The notes: generated from the sequence alone by a model not told the origin. A stretch of DNA of 64,000 nucleotides from Takakia lepidozioides (GCA_030704615.1 CM060732.1:40281053-40345052), one strand, 5' to 3'. Numbered from the stretch's first letter, positions 1-23,700 are shown. Numbers and translations are program-made.

Positions 1-216
1 GATATTTCAGACCCTCCGACGGTCTCCCCTTCTTCCTTCTGTTCAAGCACGTAATGCATGTCTGGATGGGTTTTTCTGTCCATTCCTTACTCTTGTCGTT
101 TGTACTGAAGATAAGGATTGTGGGTCATAACAAATCTTGAAGCGCACCTCTTTTACTTTTCCCGCTGCGCACATTCATGGAAGAAATTTTGAGGCTAATG
201 TTATGAGCACCAATAA

Positions 217-11078
<10,862 letters not shown>

Positions 11079-11979
11079 CTCATTTTGTAGCAAACTGTGT
11101 CCAAGTTATGCCACCCACTTTTTCTGGAATGCACATCCTTGATGGAAAAGAGGGGCTACAGTCAGTGAGCTGCTCTGAGGCATGAACTGGAGTGTGAGTG
11201 GGCTCTTTCATTGCTGACTCCTAAATTTTGAGTCAATGGAGATGTAAACTACCCTCGAGCTTCAATCTGGGCGATGTTACCAAGTTTGGTCGAGTTTGAG
11301 GTCGCGAAAAGTAATAAGAGTTTGATCGGTGACAGTCCAACAGATGGCCCAGTGGTTAGGGCACAAGGCCGCATAGGTGTATGTTGGATGTCATCCAAAT
11401 GACCAACATAGCCATAAAAGTATATGGAGCCAGGTTACCCTACGTATTTCATCCACGAGTATCTTTGTAATGCAATAAACAATCAACACGTCATCAATTA
11501 ACATGTCATCAATCGGCTTGATTCCGGATGGAACCTGGATGGAAACTGGCACCTTGCTGACGTCGTAACAAGGCCTGTTCCAGTCGTAACTCCCTGAATT
11601 TTATTTCTAGTTTTTTGGTTTTTTTTTATTTACGATAAAGGGGAGCGGAGGCCCTTTTAATCAAATTAAAAAAGAAGGTTCATAGTGGGAAAAATAACCA
11701 CTAGGGAGGCCGTGAGGCTTACTGCAGGGAGACATCCCCGAAACCTTAGCAAACAAGCTACTGAGCATTGTGAGGGAGCATTGTGAGGGAGCAATGGTGA
11801 GGGAGCAATGTAGATTTCAGGATGTATGGTGTAGAAAGAGAAGAGGTAGAGATGAATGAGGGGCTGCATGCTAACTGGTCTGCAAGGGCCGAAGCCCTGA
11901 CTTTAAGCAGGAGTGAATCAGCTCAGGAGACTCTTGTCATGACCAAAGTAGTGAAATGGAGTGACAATAAAGTAAGAAC
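11079..11979. other. SQE 3' flank with dispersed repeat
   Basis: No gene seen. The stretch 11079-11580 holds the SQE 3' untranslated region and flank. From about 11590 to 11880 lies a T-rich run and a sequence containing GGGAAAAATAACCACTAG and GAGGCCGTGAGGCTTACTGC. Similar sequence occurs at 15.94-16.05 kb and 56.50-56.57 kb, so this is a dispersed repeat of unknown class. Confidence 0.5.
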
Positions 11980-14900
11980 TTGAGCTGCGTTCTGGATTTG
12001 GTGTCTCGGGGCTTCTTGTGCCTCCAATTGAATTCTGCATCTTCACCCTCACCAGGGGACTTCCCATTGAGAGGGGATTGTGACTTTCCAGGTAAACCTT
12101 GTGTTGGGATAGCTGGTTCCGAGCATGTTGTTTTTACCCCAGGAGTGTTCGAAAGCTTGAAGCAGCCGCCTCCCGCGCTGTTCTGAAGTTTTGGGAAGAG
12201 CTGCACATACATGTTCAAAGGCCTTCCTCCCCTCAGTTAGCAGGTCTTGATATATGCGAAACAAAACAGCTCTGCCACTGGGGTGCTTCCCCTCAAAAAC
12301 CCAGGCACAACGCATCTTCCACAAATTCCACAAAGTGAGCGCTCTCAGAGAAGCCCAAACCGGGCAGCTACACTGAGACCTACCAGGGATGGAATTTAGA
12401 AGAAGAAGAAGAAGAAGAAGAGGAGGTGGGGGGGATGGGAAAGATGTCCAATTGCGGTAGAAGGCAAGGGCCCTCTGACAGACCCTGCTTGACAGACTAC
12501 AATGGAGGAGCGAGTGTTCAGTAGTCTCTGGTAGAGAGTTGCAGATAGGGCACAGAGGTAGATCTTCATGCGCTCTTAGTCTGACTGGCAGGATCTTGTG
12601 AGCCACTTTCCACAGAAAACCGGAGACCTTCGCCGGACTGTCTTTCCTCCAGATGTCCTTCCAAATTTTCCCCCAGTCGGCTTGAGTGAATTGCATCTGA
12701 CTCCATTTTGAGTTCCATTTGGTAAGGAAGGATCTGGGAGGATTAAGGAGGCTGTACCCTAGCTTCACCGAATAAGCAAAGAAGGGGGAATGTTTTTTAT
12801 CCATCCATTTCCATTCCCCAGGGTCGAATTGGAGATCCGACAGGGGGCACTGAAGGAACCAAACGAAAGAATTATGGATTGCCCACTGAATATCCTGGCC
12901 TTGAGGGGGTGTTGGGTTGATATTCCTTTTCCCATCATAGACTCTGATGTGAAACCGTTGAGTCTTATCAGTTTCAACAAATCCCCTCACCAACAGATTG
13001 CCTTCGATATCTGCCTGGAATTTAAGGCCAAATGCCATGTTCCCTTGGAATGCCAGCACCAGGACGACAAGTGTTGGGCTCTGAACTGTGGAAGCCATCC
13101 AGGCTGGGGTGCTGCAGGCCCTGTTTGTTTCGTCCAGTAGCGGGGACATGTAGTCTGGTATGTTTGAGAGGATAGTGGTCTAGGCCCGGGCTCTTCTCCC
13201 ACCCACCATTGCAGCTACCTCCTCTTCTGTGATGAACTGATTGTTGAACAGACTGCCGTTCCACAATACCTCTTCTCTATTACCGTAAGGGTCTATGTCC
13301 ACAAGGCTACAGCAAACATCGTGCTCTTATGGAAGCAAGGTGTGTAAATCCTTGTGCCTCCCACAATCTAGGAGTCTGCTCAAGCAGGATAGAGGAGTCC
13401 ATGTTGTAATTTGCGAACAGCGGCTGCCTTTCACATTCTTGTGTTGTTTTGGGCATTGTCTGAGTGAGCCAGCCTCTCATGTTCTGCCATGCCATCCATA
13501 TTGATTGCCAAGCATTGGAACCCATCCTGGTGTTTTTGTTCTTTCCCTGCACAATCCATCTCAGCGACTGGGCCCAGAGAGGGGAGGTAGAAGGTATAGA
13601 GCCCATGAGATAAGGCTGTATCAACTTGCTCCATTGAGTGGTTGTGTGAGTGATGGCCCTGGTTATCCACTTTGCCAGCAGTGCCTGCGTTTGCTTGTCA
13701 GGATCGATAATCCCTAAGCCCCCTTTGTTTTTCTTTTGGCAAAGTTGTTCCCATGAAACGAGGGCTCTTCTGGCTGGGCTCGCTGGGGTTGCTTCCCAAA
13801 GGAAGTTCCGCATCATAGCCTTGATTTCTTTATTGGTTATTGCTCCAGGGTTCCACACTGCCGAGTAAAACCACTTGGTTGCAAGTAGGACCTGGTTGAT
13901 CACCAGCGCTCTTCCAACAATAGAGAGCATCGCTGAGCTCCAGAAAGCCAGTTTTTTCCTTATTTTCATGATGACCTCCTTCATCCTATTCTGCTGGGAC
14001 AGGTTATGACCCACCTGATGGCCAAGCAGCTTGTGAGATTCTCCCTGCTGAAGCCAAGACAGCCCAAGGTTGATACCCCATGGAAGGCAGTGTGTTGCTG
14101 CAGAGCCAGCTTGTAAGATAGACAGGATATCAACCGATTTACGCCAGTTGACTTTGAGTCCAGTGCCCAGGCAGAAGATATGAAGGGCCTGCAAGGCCTT
14201 GTCTATATTCCCTCTATTGGAGTTGTCCAGCAGAAGGGATGTGTCATCGGCGTACATTGAAGTTCTTAGCATTTCTGGCTGGAGAGTGGGTAGGTGCAGC
14301 CCAATGATATCATGCCTTTGTTCAAACAAATGTCCCAGGGAGTCTGCTACAATGAGAAACAGGAAGGGGGCAAATGGACAGCCTTGTCGCACCGACCTGG
14401 TAATTGGAAAGGAAGGGGAGATGACTCCGTTGACCATAACCCGATTGGAGGCTGAATGCAACAGAATGTGTACCCAGCTGGTGAAGGCCCCCCCCCATTC
14501 CAGCTTTCTCCAAAGCGCTCAACAGAAAATTCCAGTCGATTAAGTCAAAAGCTTTTTGAAGTCGAGCATGAGGTAGGCCAGTGGCTGATTGTTAATATGT
14601 GCTCTATGCAAGGCCTCATGTGCCAATAAAATGTTATCCAGGATCATTCGGTTCTTAAGAAAACCAGTCTGATCTCTTCTGATGATCTTTGGCAGCAGAG
14701 GTTGTAGCCGGAGCGCCAGGGTTTTCGCCACAATCTTGTAGGTTGTGTTAAGCAAGGTTATAGGCCTGTAATTTGCCATGTTGTCCCTTTGCCCTTTTTT
14801 GAAGATCAAGGTGACCAGGCCTTCAGAAATCTGGGAGGGCATGATTTTCTTTTCCAAGATATCATTTGTCATTGCCAGGAAATCCTCTCCAATGGCTCCC

Positions 14901-15330
14901 CACAGCACTTTGAACAGCTCAACCGGCAGGCCATCAATACCAGGGGATTTTTGTGAAGCCATTGCCCTTGAGCATGTGAAGCTTGTAAAGAAATAAGAGT
15001 GTTGGTGTGGAGTATGGCGGTGCAGCAGCAGCCCAAGCCTCTTGGAGCGTTAGGATGACGTTGGGGTCCTTGAGAATAAGTGGGTTAAGTTTGAAGATCC
15101 TCTTCCCCTTGCTCTGTGCCCCGGGGTGGATAGGGAGACCTTGACTGCGGAGTGGTCAATGCCCGGTAAAATGGGTTGAATTGGCTCCCGCTTCATCCAT
15201 GAGAGCAGAGTGGGTGTAGCATAGAAGCAGTCCAGCCGAGCTTGGTAGAGGTGTGGAGGTGCATGATAGTTGGACCAGGCGTGCTGCTGCTCGCCCCGGA
15301 GTGGAGTAGTGGCGTCTAGCAGGCCCACAG
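11980..15330 (-). mobile_element. L1-type plant LINE, 5'-truncated and decayed
   Basis: Reads right to left. The C-terminal part of the endonuclease lies at about 15050-15330 (ending near PGIDHSAVKVSL). The reverse transcriptase follows at 14962-13307, with KSPGIDGLPVELFK, YRPITLLNTTYKIVAK, SVRQGCPFAPFLFLIVAD and the catalytic MYADDTSLLL. The C-terminal region at 13149-12049 contains a zf-RVT domain (CPICNSLPETTEHSLLHC). Frameshifts occur near 14.54 and 13.3 kb. A (GAA)n expansion at 12397-12422 encodes a run of leucines inside the last part. This differs from LINE-A in catalytic motif (YADD against FADD) and C-terminus, so two LINE lineages are present. Confidence 0.85.
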
Positions 15331-16510
15331 CAAAGCAAATTCACTAGAAGAGAAACCGGCTTTTTCCACGGCTTTTTCCACACTTTTTGTTGTGGAATCA
15401 GCCGCAGTCCACACCTGTTGTGGGTGTAAGAAACGACTAGTGCTTTCGGACACACCCCCCCCACGGCCTGGCTCTCGGGTGGCCTTGTGGAAAAGTCCAC
15501 GGGATGCTTTTTCCATGGGTGGCTTTTTTCACGGGGTGCATGGTGACATGGCCGATGGCATAGTTGACATGGCAGAGTGTGAAAAAGGCATGTTTCACGG
15601 CGGATGTCACACCTTGAACAAGCCACTATGCGACACCACTATGCGACACGTGTCATATTTCACACCTTCGACAAGTCACTATGCAACACGTGTTCGTTCT
15701 TGTGTGGTGGTACGCATTAATAACAATAATAATAATAACAATAAATTAAATCCATTAATATTCAGACTTAATATTGGAAATCCTTCATTGTAGCATGATA
15801 AGGGGGTCTCAACTTCTCGGGTTGACAGTGCTGCAAATCTATTTTATAGTTCTTGGAAGAGGTTTCATCAAACCTACAAATACATGTTATATGGATTAGT
15901 TATAAGTTGTGGGAAGATTTTTATTTATTTTTTAAATATTAGAAAAGAAGGTGGGGAAGCTATTTAAGTCATATTATAGAAAAATCATGGAAAAAATAAC
16001 CATGATAGGAGGCCATTAAGGCTTACATCACGTAGTGAGTGGGTAACACATAGTCCATGCCACCTAGGGGCAAGCTCTAACAAAGGCAGCTTCACTGTCA
16101 TGAAGGCAGCGAGCGGCAGCGAGCCAAGAAGACTGCCATGAGTGCTGAAACTAAGAAGACTAGGGAGGAAACAGAAGAACAAATTCCCAACAAAGGGAAG
16201 AAGCCTAGCTAGTGAGCCTGCAATCCTAAATCAGCCTACCAGGCTACCTAAGAAACAGGAGCAGCTAGCTACAAGGGGAGCATAGCCAGTAAGCCTAGCA
16301 GGCTGTCCAAAAACCCAGCAATAATGGGGAAGAATCATAGCCAGCGAGCCTGCAATCTTAAGTGTTCTTACCAGGCAGCCCTAAGAACTAGGAAGAGCCA
16401 CCATAAAAATAACTAAGCAGATTAAAGACTCAGTCGAATCAGAGCTTTACAAAAATAAAGAAATTATAAGAAAATAAAATGTAAGAATTCTAAAATGTGT
16501 CATGCCCAGA
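15331..16510. other. Non-coding repeats between LINE and DUF3504-like locus
   Basis: No gene recognised. The block 15340-15700 is rich in short repeated phrases such as CACTATGCGACAC and CTTTTTCCAC; 15718-15745 is an AAT/AAC-rich tract. From about 15940 to 16050 a dispersed repeat with GGAAAAAATAACCATGATAGG resembles the one at 11.6 kb. The block 16200-16400 contains two imperfect copies of a phrase with AGCCTGCAATC and TACCAGGC. Confidence 0.4.
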
Positions 16511-17492
16511 TTACAGATACCTTACAAAGTTACTGCTCATGTCTGTACCACAGGTTAAGTCTGAAATGCTTAATTTTCGAACACGAATGCAAAAAAATTT
16601 GGTACAGAAATAGAAGAACCGCATGGTTGTCCATTTGGCATCAACTGGCTGCATGATTGGTAAACCTAATAACTTTGCTTCTGTGGTACCAATTAAAGAT
16701 TCAGGTTGTCGCTTTTGTTTACCCAATCCCAATTTGGCAGCAGTAATCATGGCTTCGTTACATGCTACTTGAGATTTTTGAAAACGAGGGTCTCTGGATA
16801 TATTGAATTTCTCTTCAAAAACACCTGTGTTCACAATTCGCTTTTCTTGGTGCGCCCGGATAATCCTGCCGATTGATCTGAACAAAGATCCATACCTATA
16901 CACACCAAAACATACATTAACTGTGGATAAACTAGACCATTTATATAAAATCCCAGACAATTATCCAAATTGGTCAAGATTGATAACAAACAATGATATC
17001 TAAGAAAATTTCTGTAGCAACAAATCTGAGGACATAAAGGCACACACCTACTAAAAACGGAAAGATCAACCAAATAAAACCTATTACTAAGAGGTTCCAG
17101 CTTACGTCTCAGGAGGATACATATCACCATTTTTCTTCAAAACTTGACCAAAGAAGGTTGTGAGCATGTTATTCAGCAATGTCGTGTCACGATATGAGAT
17201 TTCCTCAATTGATTCTGTCAAAGACAACTTGTTGAGAACTCTCCAATCATTGAACTGGGACCTTGCCCAATTCTCAGACTTCCAACTTCTTCTCGACCTC
17301 CATTCTCAACATCTCAAGTTCTTCCTTGCTCACAATATGAAATCCCTTAGAGAGATTTTCATCCAGTGGTATGTCACCGTCTGATCCATTCAAGATACTA
17401 CTAGTGGATGGCAACAGGTCCTCTGAAATATGCTCAGGGTTTGACTGGAAACTGTTAAGGTTTGGCTCAGGAGTAAGTGTTAAATTCACCAT
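16511..17492 (-). pseudogene. DUF3504-like (Crypton tyrosine recombinase-derived) locus
   Basis: Two exons can be read: 17492-17106 and 16895-16511, joined by a GT-AG intron with consistent phase. The first begins at a methionine, has an acidic segment (SKEELEMLRMEVEKKLE), then a one-base shift into SENWARSQFNDWRVL, and ends VLKKNGDMYPPET. The second gives SLFRSIGRIIRAHQ, FNISRDPRFQ, AKLGLGKQKRQPESLIG and FFYFCTKFFCIRVRKLS. From memory, this order (W--W; KK-G--Y-P-TL; I-RHLRE; F--R--LD--MK-L---GLG; FF---GLR) matches DUF3504, the catalytic-core relative found in ZMYM and KCTD1-type proteins and derived from Crypton recombinases. The frameshift and missing C-terminal half suggest a dead or partial copy. 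A further exon may lie at 17760-18023. Confidence 0.5.
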
Positions 17493-18164
17493 AGTAATTG
17501 CATAATCCGCGAGTCTGGCTTGGATTTAAGGCTGAATTCGAGCAAGGCCGCAGGACGTAGTAAGCTCAAAAAGTGGTTGAAATATTGATGTTGTTTCTAA
17601 ATTAGCAGCTTTTTTTATATCCATACGATTGACTAAAGTAGATCGAAGTTGTCCGGGAAAACGTTAGCTTTCCGGGGGTTTCCCCAGCAGAGGTTTACCC
17701 GCTTTCTTTGGTAGTATCAAGATATGGCTGATCATTATTAGACTTTAAGATCATTGCATTCAAGGCTTCATCACAATTTGAATCAACAGGCAAGCAATGT
17801 GCTCATTTTGATTTATCTTTGACATATCTGCAGAGACATCATTTTTTCTTTCAGAAGGACTCAAACCTAGTGAAAAAGATGGACAATGAAAGTTTGACAT
17901 TCCACTTCTTGCAGGAACATCTTTGGTTTCAGTGTCATGAAGCATGATGAGAATCATTTTGCATGTAAAACTACACGCATTCAGTTCCACAAAACCCCTT
18001 ATTTTCCATAATACCATAGGCATTATGTGACATTAGAAAGATTTCAAATCTGCTTGACAACATCAAAATAACAAAGTGGAAAGACTTGCAGCCTTCCATC
18101 TATCTATAGAAGCCATTGAAATTCATTGGAATATAACAACGCAGTTACAATAAGATGATAATTA

Positions 18165-18830
18165 CCTTCATGGAATATCTGAAATGATCTCAGTACAGTG
18201 CTGCAAAGGCAAGAAACTACATCTTGAAATGAAAGAACGACGAGTGAGTCTCACTCCATTCGCTGCGAGCAGTGTAGCCTCAAACACAGCATTAAGCAAA
18301 AACACAGAAATACACTTGAAAGGAAACAGAGACGACTGACTCTTGCCCCATTACTTGCAATTAGCTGCTACATGTACAATGTAATACCTGAAATGAACTG
18401 AGATGAAGTACCTGAAACGATCTAATTACAGTGTGAAAGCGCCACAAATTACATCTCGAAATGCAAGCGCCACGAATGAGTCTCACTCCATTTCCTGCGA
18501 GCAGCGTAACCTTAGTCTAATACATCATTCAACAAAAACACAGAATGCACTTGAATAGAAATAGAGACCAGAGATTCTTGTCCCATTACATGCAATTAGC
18601 TACAGACACCATGAAATATCTGAAACGATCTCAGTATAGTGCTACAAAGGCAAAGAAACTACATCTTGAAATGAAAGAGCGACAAGTCTTGCTCCATTTC
18701 CTGCGAGCAATATAGCCTTAGTCTAACCCATCGTTATACAAAAACATAGAAATACACTTTGAAAAGAAACAGAGACGACCTCCCCATTGCCTACAGTTAG
18801 CTACATGTAACCTGATCCATCATGATTAGA
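18165..18830. repeat. Three tandem ~200-230-bp repeats
   Basis: Units start near 18169, 18405 and 18610. Each holds CTGAAA(T/C)GATCT, AACTACATCTTGAAATG or its variant, a phrase CTCCATTTCCTGCGAGCA, AAACACAGAAATACACTTGA and CCATTACTTGCAATTAGCT or its variant. Divergence is moderate. They lie upstream (on the - strand) of the DUF3504-like locus. Between 17500 and 18160 nothing else clear is seen. Confidence 0.7.
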
Positions 18831-18949
18831 CAGAGATCACTGTAGAGCTCGAGCTTCCCGAGCTCGAGAAGCTTCTATAGAAAACATTGCGGTGCGACAA
18901 GAGAGGTTAGGGATTGAAGATTGATGTTTGCCGCAAAATCGATCGTCGG

Positions 18950-21900
18950 AAAACTGATTGGGAAAATTGAAGATTTATACTACGCAGTCGTGAGGGAGCC
19001 GTCGGTGTAGTGGGAGTAGGATGGAAGAAATTTGGGAGGTATAATTTGGCAGTAGGATGGGAGGGGCGGGGGAGCGTAGGTTGGGCAGGGGACGGGCACG
19101 TGGTAGCGCCCTTTTCCATGCCTTGCTTAAGTTAATCCTAGGGAGTGGGCCAGGTGGAATTGTGAGGACTGGGTGTGTGATATGGTGGGGGTAGATGGTG
19201 GTTTTTAGCTTGTGAGTGCGCTTAAGGAGTTGATCCAGTAAGGCAGGGAAGGTGGGAGGTATGGTGGAATGCGTGGTGTGTTGGACATGAAGGAGAAGGG
19301 TAAGGGTGGGTTCTTTGTAATGGAGGTATTTAGGGAGAGGCGGGGTGTGGATGTACCAGAGTTGATTAGGTTCAATAGCGGCAAGGAGTGTTACGCCGGG
19401 TGGGAATTCTAGTAGGGGGTGGGGGCTGTTGGGTAGCTTTTGGTGAGTGAGTAACATGATCGTGATGCTTGATAGGGAGGAGTGTGTGGCCATATGGGCC
19501 CATTGGAGGGCCTCATGTGTGACGGGGCCTGAAGGGGGATGGGCAAATCCCCTCCCTGCCCATGCGTGTTGGGTGGCATGTCCGGTGGCTCCGAAGATGC
19601 AATCCCAGGGGTGGGGGCTGGCAAAAGTTGTGATTCCCATTAGGCATATAAGCAGACTAGAATAATATGAGTGAGTGAGTTCGAAAGTGATAATGAGCAC
19701 AGAGAGGATATCCGGGGGGAGAGTATTATGAGCAAAGACTTGTGACAGTTTTGATAGGGAACAGGGTTTTTTGGGAGGAGTGTCTTAAAGGTGCGGGTAA
19801 CAAGCCAATTGAGTTTGGTAGCGAAGTCTTGGCGGGGTGGGTGGATTTGAGTGTCAGAGAGGGAGGAAGTAGAGTATTTAGCCCATAGCCATGCTAGTCT
19901 ATAATTGGGAATGAGGCCAAGAAAACGGCCGTTGAAGGTGTAGATAGTGGACATACGAGGGCCTTGACAGATTGTGGGGGAGGTGTGTAGGATATCCTTA
20001 TCTGGGTTGCATTCAGTAATATGTATGTGTACGTTGGGGGCGGTAAGTGGTTGATGTACGTGGCGGGCATCTTTGGGTTGGGTTTGGGAAATATGTTGTT
20101 AGTGGGTATCCGCGAGGTAGTTAGTGTTAGTACGTTTGTGGAATGCGGTGAGGAGTGTGAGATTGTGGGCGGGGTCGCAGTCATCATGTGAGCCAAAGAG
20201 GTCGTCCTCGATTTGCCACGAGTTATCATCAACTGTGTATCCAGCCCATTGGCATAGGTAATATGTATCAACACATGTGGCCCCATATGAGTCTGTAGAA
20301 GTTTGGGTCTTAATACTGAGGATGGCTTCGATAACATATGCGTTTGGGTTATCTGGGTGGTCATGATGAGTTGCAGGAGTGTCGGGTGAGGGGGTAGCTG
20401 GGGCGGAAGTACATTGCGTAAGGGAGGGCGTATGGATGTGGACGGGAGGGGGCTGGGTGGAGTCCCTATCCAAGTGGGGAGGGGGTATAGGGGAGGTGGA
20501 TGTGGATGGGGTGTCTCTAGTGTCGTGTGTACCTGAGGTTTCGGAGGCCCTAAGCGTGTGGAGAATAGAGGGATATAGACCTGATCTGTAGGCAGGCAGT
20601 AAGTCGCGTTGGGTATGGGGGAAGAGTGAGCAGGGAAGGTCGCATTCAAGAGTACAAGATGCGGATGGGTGGCAAAGTAGGGTACGTAGGTGTTGGAGGA
20701 ACCTGCAGGTTTTGGCTATGGCACGAGTGTGTTTAAGTGAATATTCCTGGGTTTATGAGTTGAGTGTCAGTGGCGGTGGTAAGTTGGGTGAGATGAGTGA
20801 TATGCCGTTCTTTGAAATAGGTGAGAATGGGATACTTTTGGTGGGGATGAGGCAAAATGGGAGAGGGATGGGTTGGTATTTAGAGCGTGTTCCAGCTGTG
20901 ATATCGTGTTAGGATAGCCGGGTAGGTCGGTTTGTATGTTGATACGCATTTGTCGTAGGATGAGTAGTGTACGTGCCGTGGGGGAGTGTAGGCAAGATTG
21001 GGAATGAAGAGATGGGAGGGCTTGTAGTCCATTGAATTTGTGGGCTAGGAATTTAAGAAGGCCGTGGTAGATAAGTCCCAAGCGTCAAGGGTCATTGAGA
21101 GCTTCTCGTAACTGGGTACCAAGGGTTCGGGCATATGAAATAATCAGGGGGCTAGAGCCGACGCCGTAACAGTCTGTTGGGAATTGGGTGAGCACACTAG
21201 GAGTACTGGTAGGTAAGCCACAAATTCGCTTGGTTAGTTGAGTGATGTGTTTGTCTAGTACTTTGAGATCCGATAGGGAAAATGGAGCAGCGTGAAAAGA
21301 GTATTGGACTTGTGGCTTAAGCACAGAGCTGATGATTGATAGTTTGGGTCTAATGGAGACAGGGGATTTAAGAAGAGCCAGGCTTTTGTTAGAGAGCTTA
21401 GCAAGTGTGGTGGACTTCTGCACATACTAGATAAGTGGTGGGACTAGCTAGATGCCTAAGTATGTGTAAGGCTCATCGGGTCCCAAAAAGAGGAAGGGGT
21501 TGTTTATGTAATGGATATAGAGTTTACAATGGGAAGAAATCGCAGATTTTGTTAATTTATTGTGGTGGGTTGTTGCGGTAACGACGCATTTGTGGAGGCT
21601 AAGTTCCATGCCTGACCGTAGGTTAAAGCGGGATAGCTTACTGACTTGCCGGTTGAGGTATTGGGGTTTGTGAGCTAGGATAGCTAGGTCGTCAACGTAT
21701 GCGACAGCGGAGATTTCGCTAGGGGAGGTTTTATAGTGATAGCCGAGATTTCCGCGTGCTAATCATCTTAGTAGAGGTTCTAAGAAGATAATAAATAGGT
21801 ATGGACTGAGGGTGTCACCCTGGATAGTACCGCATAAGATAGGAATAGGGGGGGTAGTACCATAGTATGAGCCGAAGTATTCCGTAGTGCTGTTGGTATA

Positions 21901-22640
21901 GATGTTGCCAATGAATTGGATGACATCGATGGGATAACCAAGGTCCATCGTGATTGCAAGTAGTCTGGCATGATCTAAGGATTTGAAGGCATTTTTAAAG
22001 TCTATATACATGAGGTAGATATCTTGTTTAGTGAGCTTGGCATCTTCGAGGGCTGAGAGGATGTATTGTATTTGACGGGTTGTGTTGCGTGTGGCTCGGA
22101 AACCCTCTTGGGGGTCGCTCAGAATGAATGAAGGAGATGTGGTGTCGTGGAGGGCGATGATTGCAAAATATGCACAGCAAGGGCGCAGGATGGTGTCCTC
22201 CATAATTGGATAGCAACGTGGTAAGTGTGCTGGTAAACAATTTATAGATATTGTTGGCTAGGGCTATAGGTCTGTAGTTACCGAGGTCAGTAGGGTCGCC
22301 TTTCTTAAATAACAGGATGGTGCGACTATGTTTCCAAGTGGGTGGGATACGCTTGAGTTGGTAACATAGTAACTTGAAAATTTTGAAGAAGAGGGTATGA
22401 AGATGGGGGTGAAGCGCTTGTAATATAGCGTTAGGGATCATATCTAGTCCAGGGGCTTTTGATTTGGATAGACCTTTAAGGCAAGAGTCAAGCGTGAATA
22501 GGTTGTGTATGCGGTCTGTGGGTATCCCGAATCCGTCGAGGTCATGCCATGGGTAATGCTTGACTTTACATAAACAGTTGGGGTGGTGGTGCTCAGGGTG
22601 AGGACTCCATGCACAAGACTTGACTAATATGGTTGGCTAA
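18950..22640 (-). mobile_element. LINE-C: decayed non-LTR retrotransposon with a chromodomain
   Basis: Reads right to left. Reverse transcriptase blocks: KSKAPGLDMIPNAIL (22.45 kb), LLFKKGDPTDLGNYRPIALA, FILSDPQEGFRATRNT, YLMYIDFKNAFKSLDH, CGTIQGDTLSPYLFIIFLE and AYVDDLAILAH near 21.7 kb. A long C-terminal region continues to about 18.95 kb with a chromodomain near 20.19-20.34 kb. Frames change several times, so it is inactive. No endonuclease was found upstream of 22.64 kb; the copy is probably 5'-truncated. No poly(A) is evident at the 3' end. The RT signature differs from both other LINEs here. Confidence 0.75.
20189..20338 (-). other. Chromodomain in LINE-C
   Basis: About 50 residues: AYVIEAILSIK, a 20-residue insert, then TYYLCQWAGYTVDDNSWQIE and DDL. 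This follows the chromodomain pattern (Y-VE-IL ... YLVKW-GY----TWEP--NL), including aromatic positions that form the methyl-lysine cage in active family members. It sits in an open stretch of 124 residues (20099-20473), downstream of the reverse transcriptase in the same direction. Confidence 0.7.
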
Positions 22641-22729
22641 GGTTCTACCTTCTCGAGGGAGCGAATGTTCTAGAATGGCAGCAGCGGTAGCAGCACAATT
22701 GATAGAACCAGACACCGCTATACGAAGGC

Positions 22730-22870
22730 ACCTTCTTCAACACATTTCAGCCTGTTTCCCTGTAATCAGAGTCGTCCCTAAATTTTCATGTTGAATTCTG
22801 CAAGTTAGCTGGTTGAATGAACCTTTGATAGTTTGGAGTGACTTTGACATGGTACTGCCAATGTGACAGC
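22730..22870. repeat. Dispersed block shared with 37.83 and 38.38 kb
   Basis: Contains GAATTCTGCAAGTTAGCTGG and TTTGGAGTGACTTTGACATG, as do the two tandem blocks at 37.82-38.84 kb. In both places it lies beside PPR-like sequence, so the two sides were probably one locus before the 11-kb transposon inserted. Confidence 0.7.
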
Positions 22871-23700
22871 AGGGACGTGGGATGGAGGCTTTGGAGACCT
22901 ATGAAGTTGCGAAGGGAGAGTTTGATAACATGGCTGAACAAGATGTTGTCTCAAGGAATACGCTGAATCTCGCAAGATATGGCCAGCATGTGTGTGGGAT
23001 GAGGGCATTGGAGACATATGAGCAAATGTTGAGAAGAGGTGCAGCCTGACCGGGTCACGTTCATTTGTGTTTGCAATGCATGTGCAAACCTGACAGCCCT
23101 GGAGACTTGGTAAAGGGCAAAGAGGTCCATCATGACATTGTCAAAGCTGGAACTGTACCAGATGTAACAATACCTCGTCGACATGTATGCCAAACGTGGG
23201 AGCATTCCCTTGTTAACAATATGGCTGAGCGAAATGTGGTGTGGTGGAACGTGATGATCGCAGGACAACACAACATGGGCGGGGATTGCGGGTTTTGGAG
23301 ACCTGTGAGCAAATGATGTGGGTCTAGGGGGTGAAGCCCGAGCACATTACGTTTGTTTTGTGTTTGTAGTGCATGTGCGAGCCTGTTGGAGAAGGGCAAA
23401 GAGGTCCATGGTTGCATCGTCAAAGCTGGAATTGTGGTAGATGTCATTCTGAACATGAATACCCTTCTAGATAGGGAGTGTTCAACAATATGGCTGAGCG
23501 AAATGTGGTGTCGTGGACAGTGATGATCGCAGGAGATGCACAACATGGGCGGGGGTAGTAGAAAACGCTTCCTGGGTTTTCATGCACCCACATTCAGACA
23601 CTTTGTGCATCATTGGAGACCTATGAGCAGTTGATGTGGGAGGGGGTGAAGTCCGACCACATTACGTTCAGAGAGTTCAAATGCCTCTCCACCATGACCT
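22870..23700 (+). pseudogene. PLS-type pentatricopeptide repeat (PPR) remnant
   Basis: Two to three successive units read, with frame changes, as phrases such as NNMAERNVV-W-VMIAG, LETYEQML, GKEVHHDIVKAG and KAGIVVDV. This is the wording of plant PLS-class PPR proteins, which bind organelle RNA. Stops and shifts show the copy is dead. Its continuation appears at 26325-26391 and 37723-37805 on the two sides of the transposon. Confidence 0.7.
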
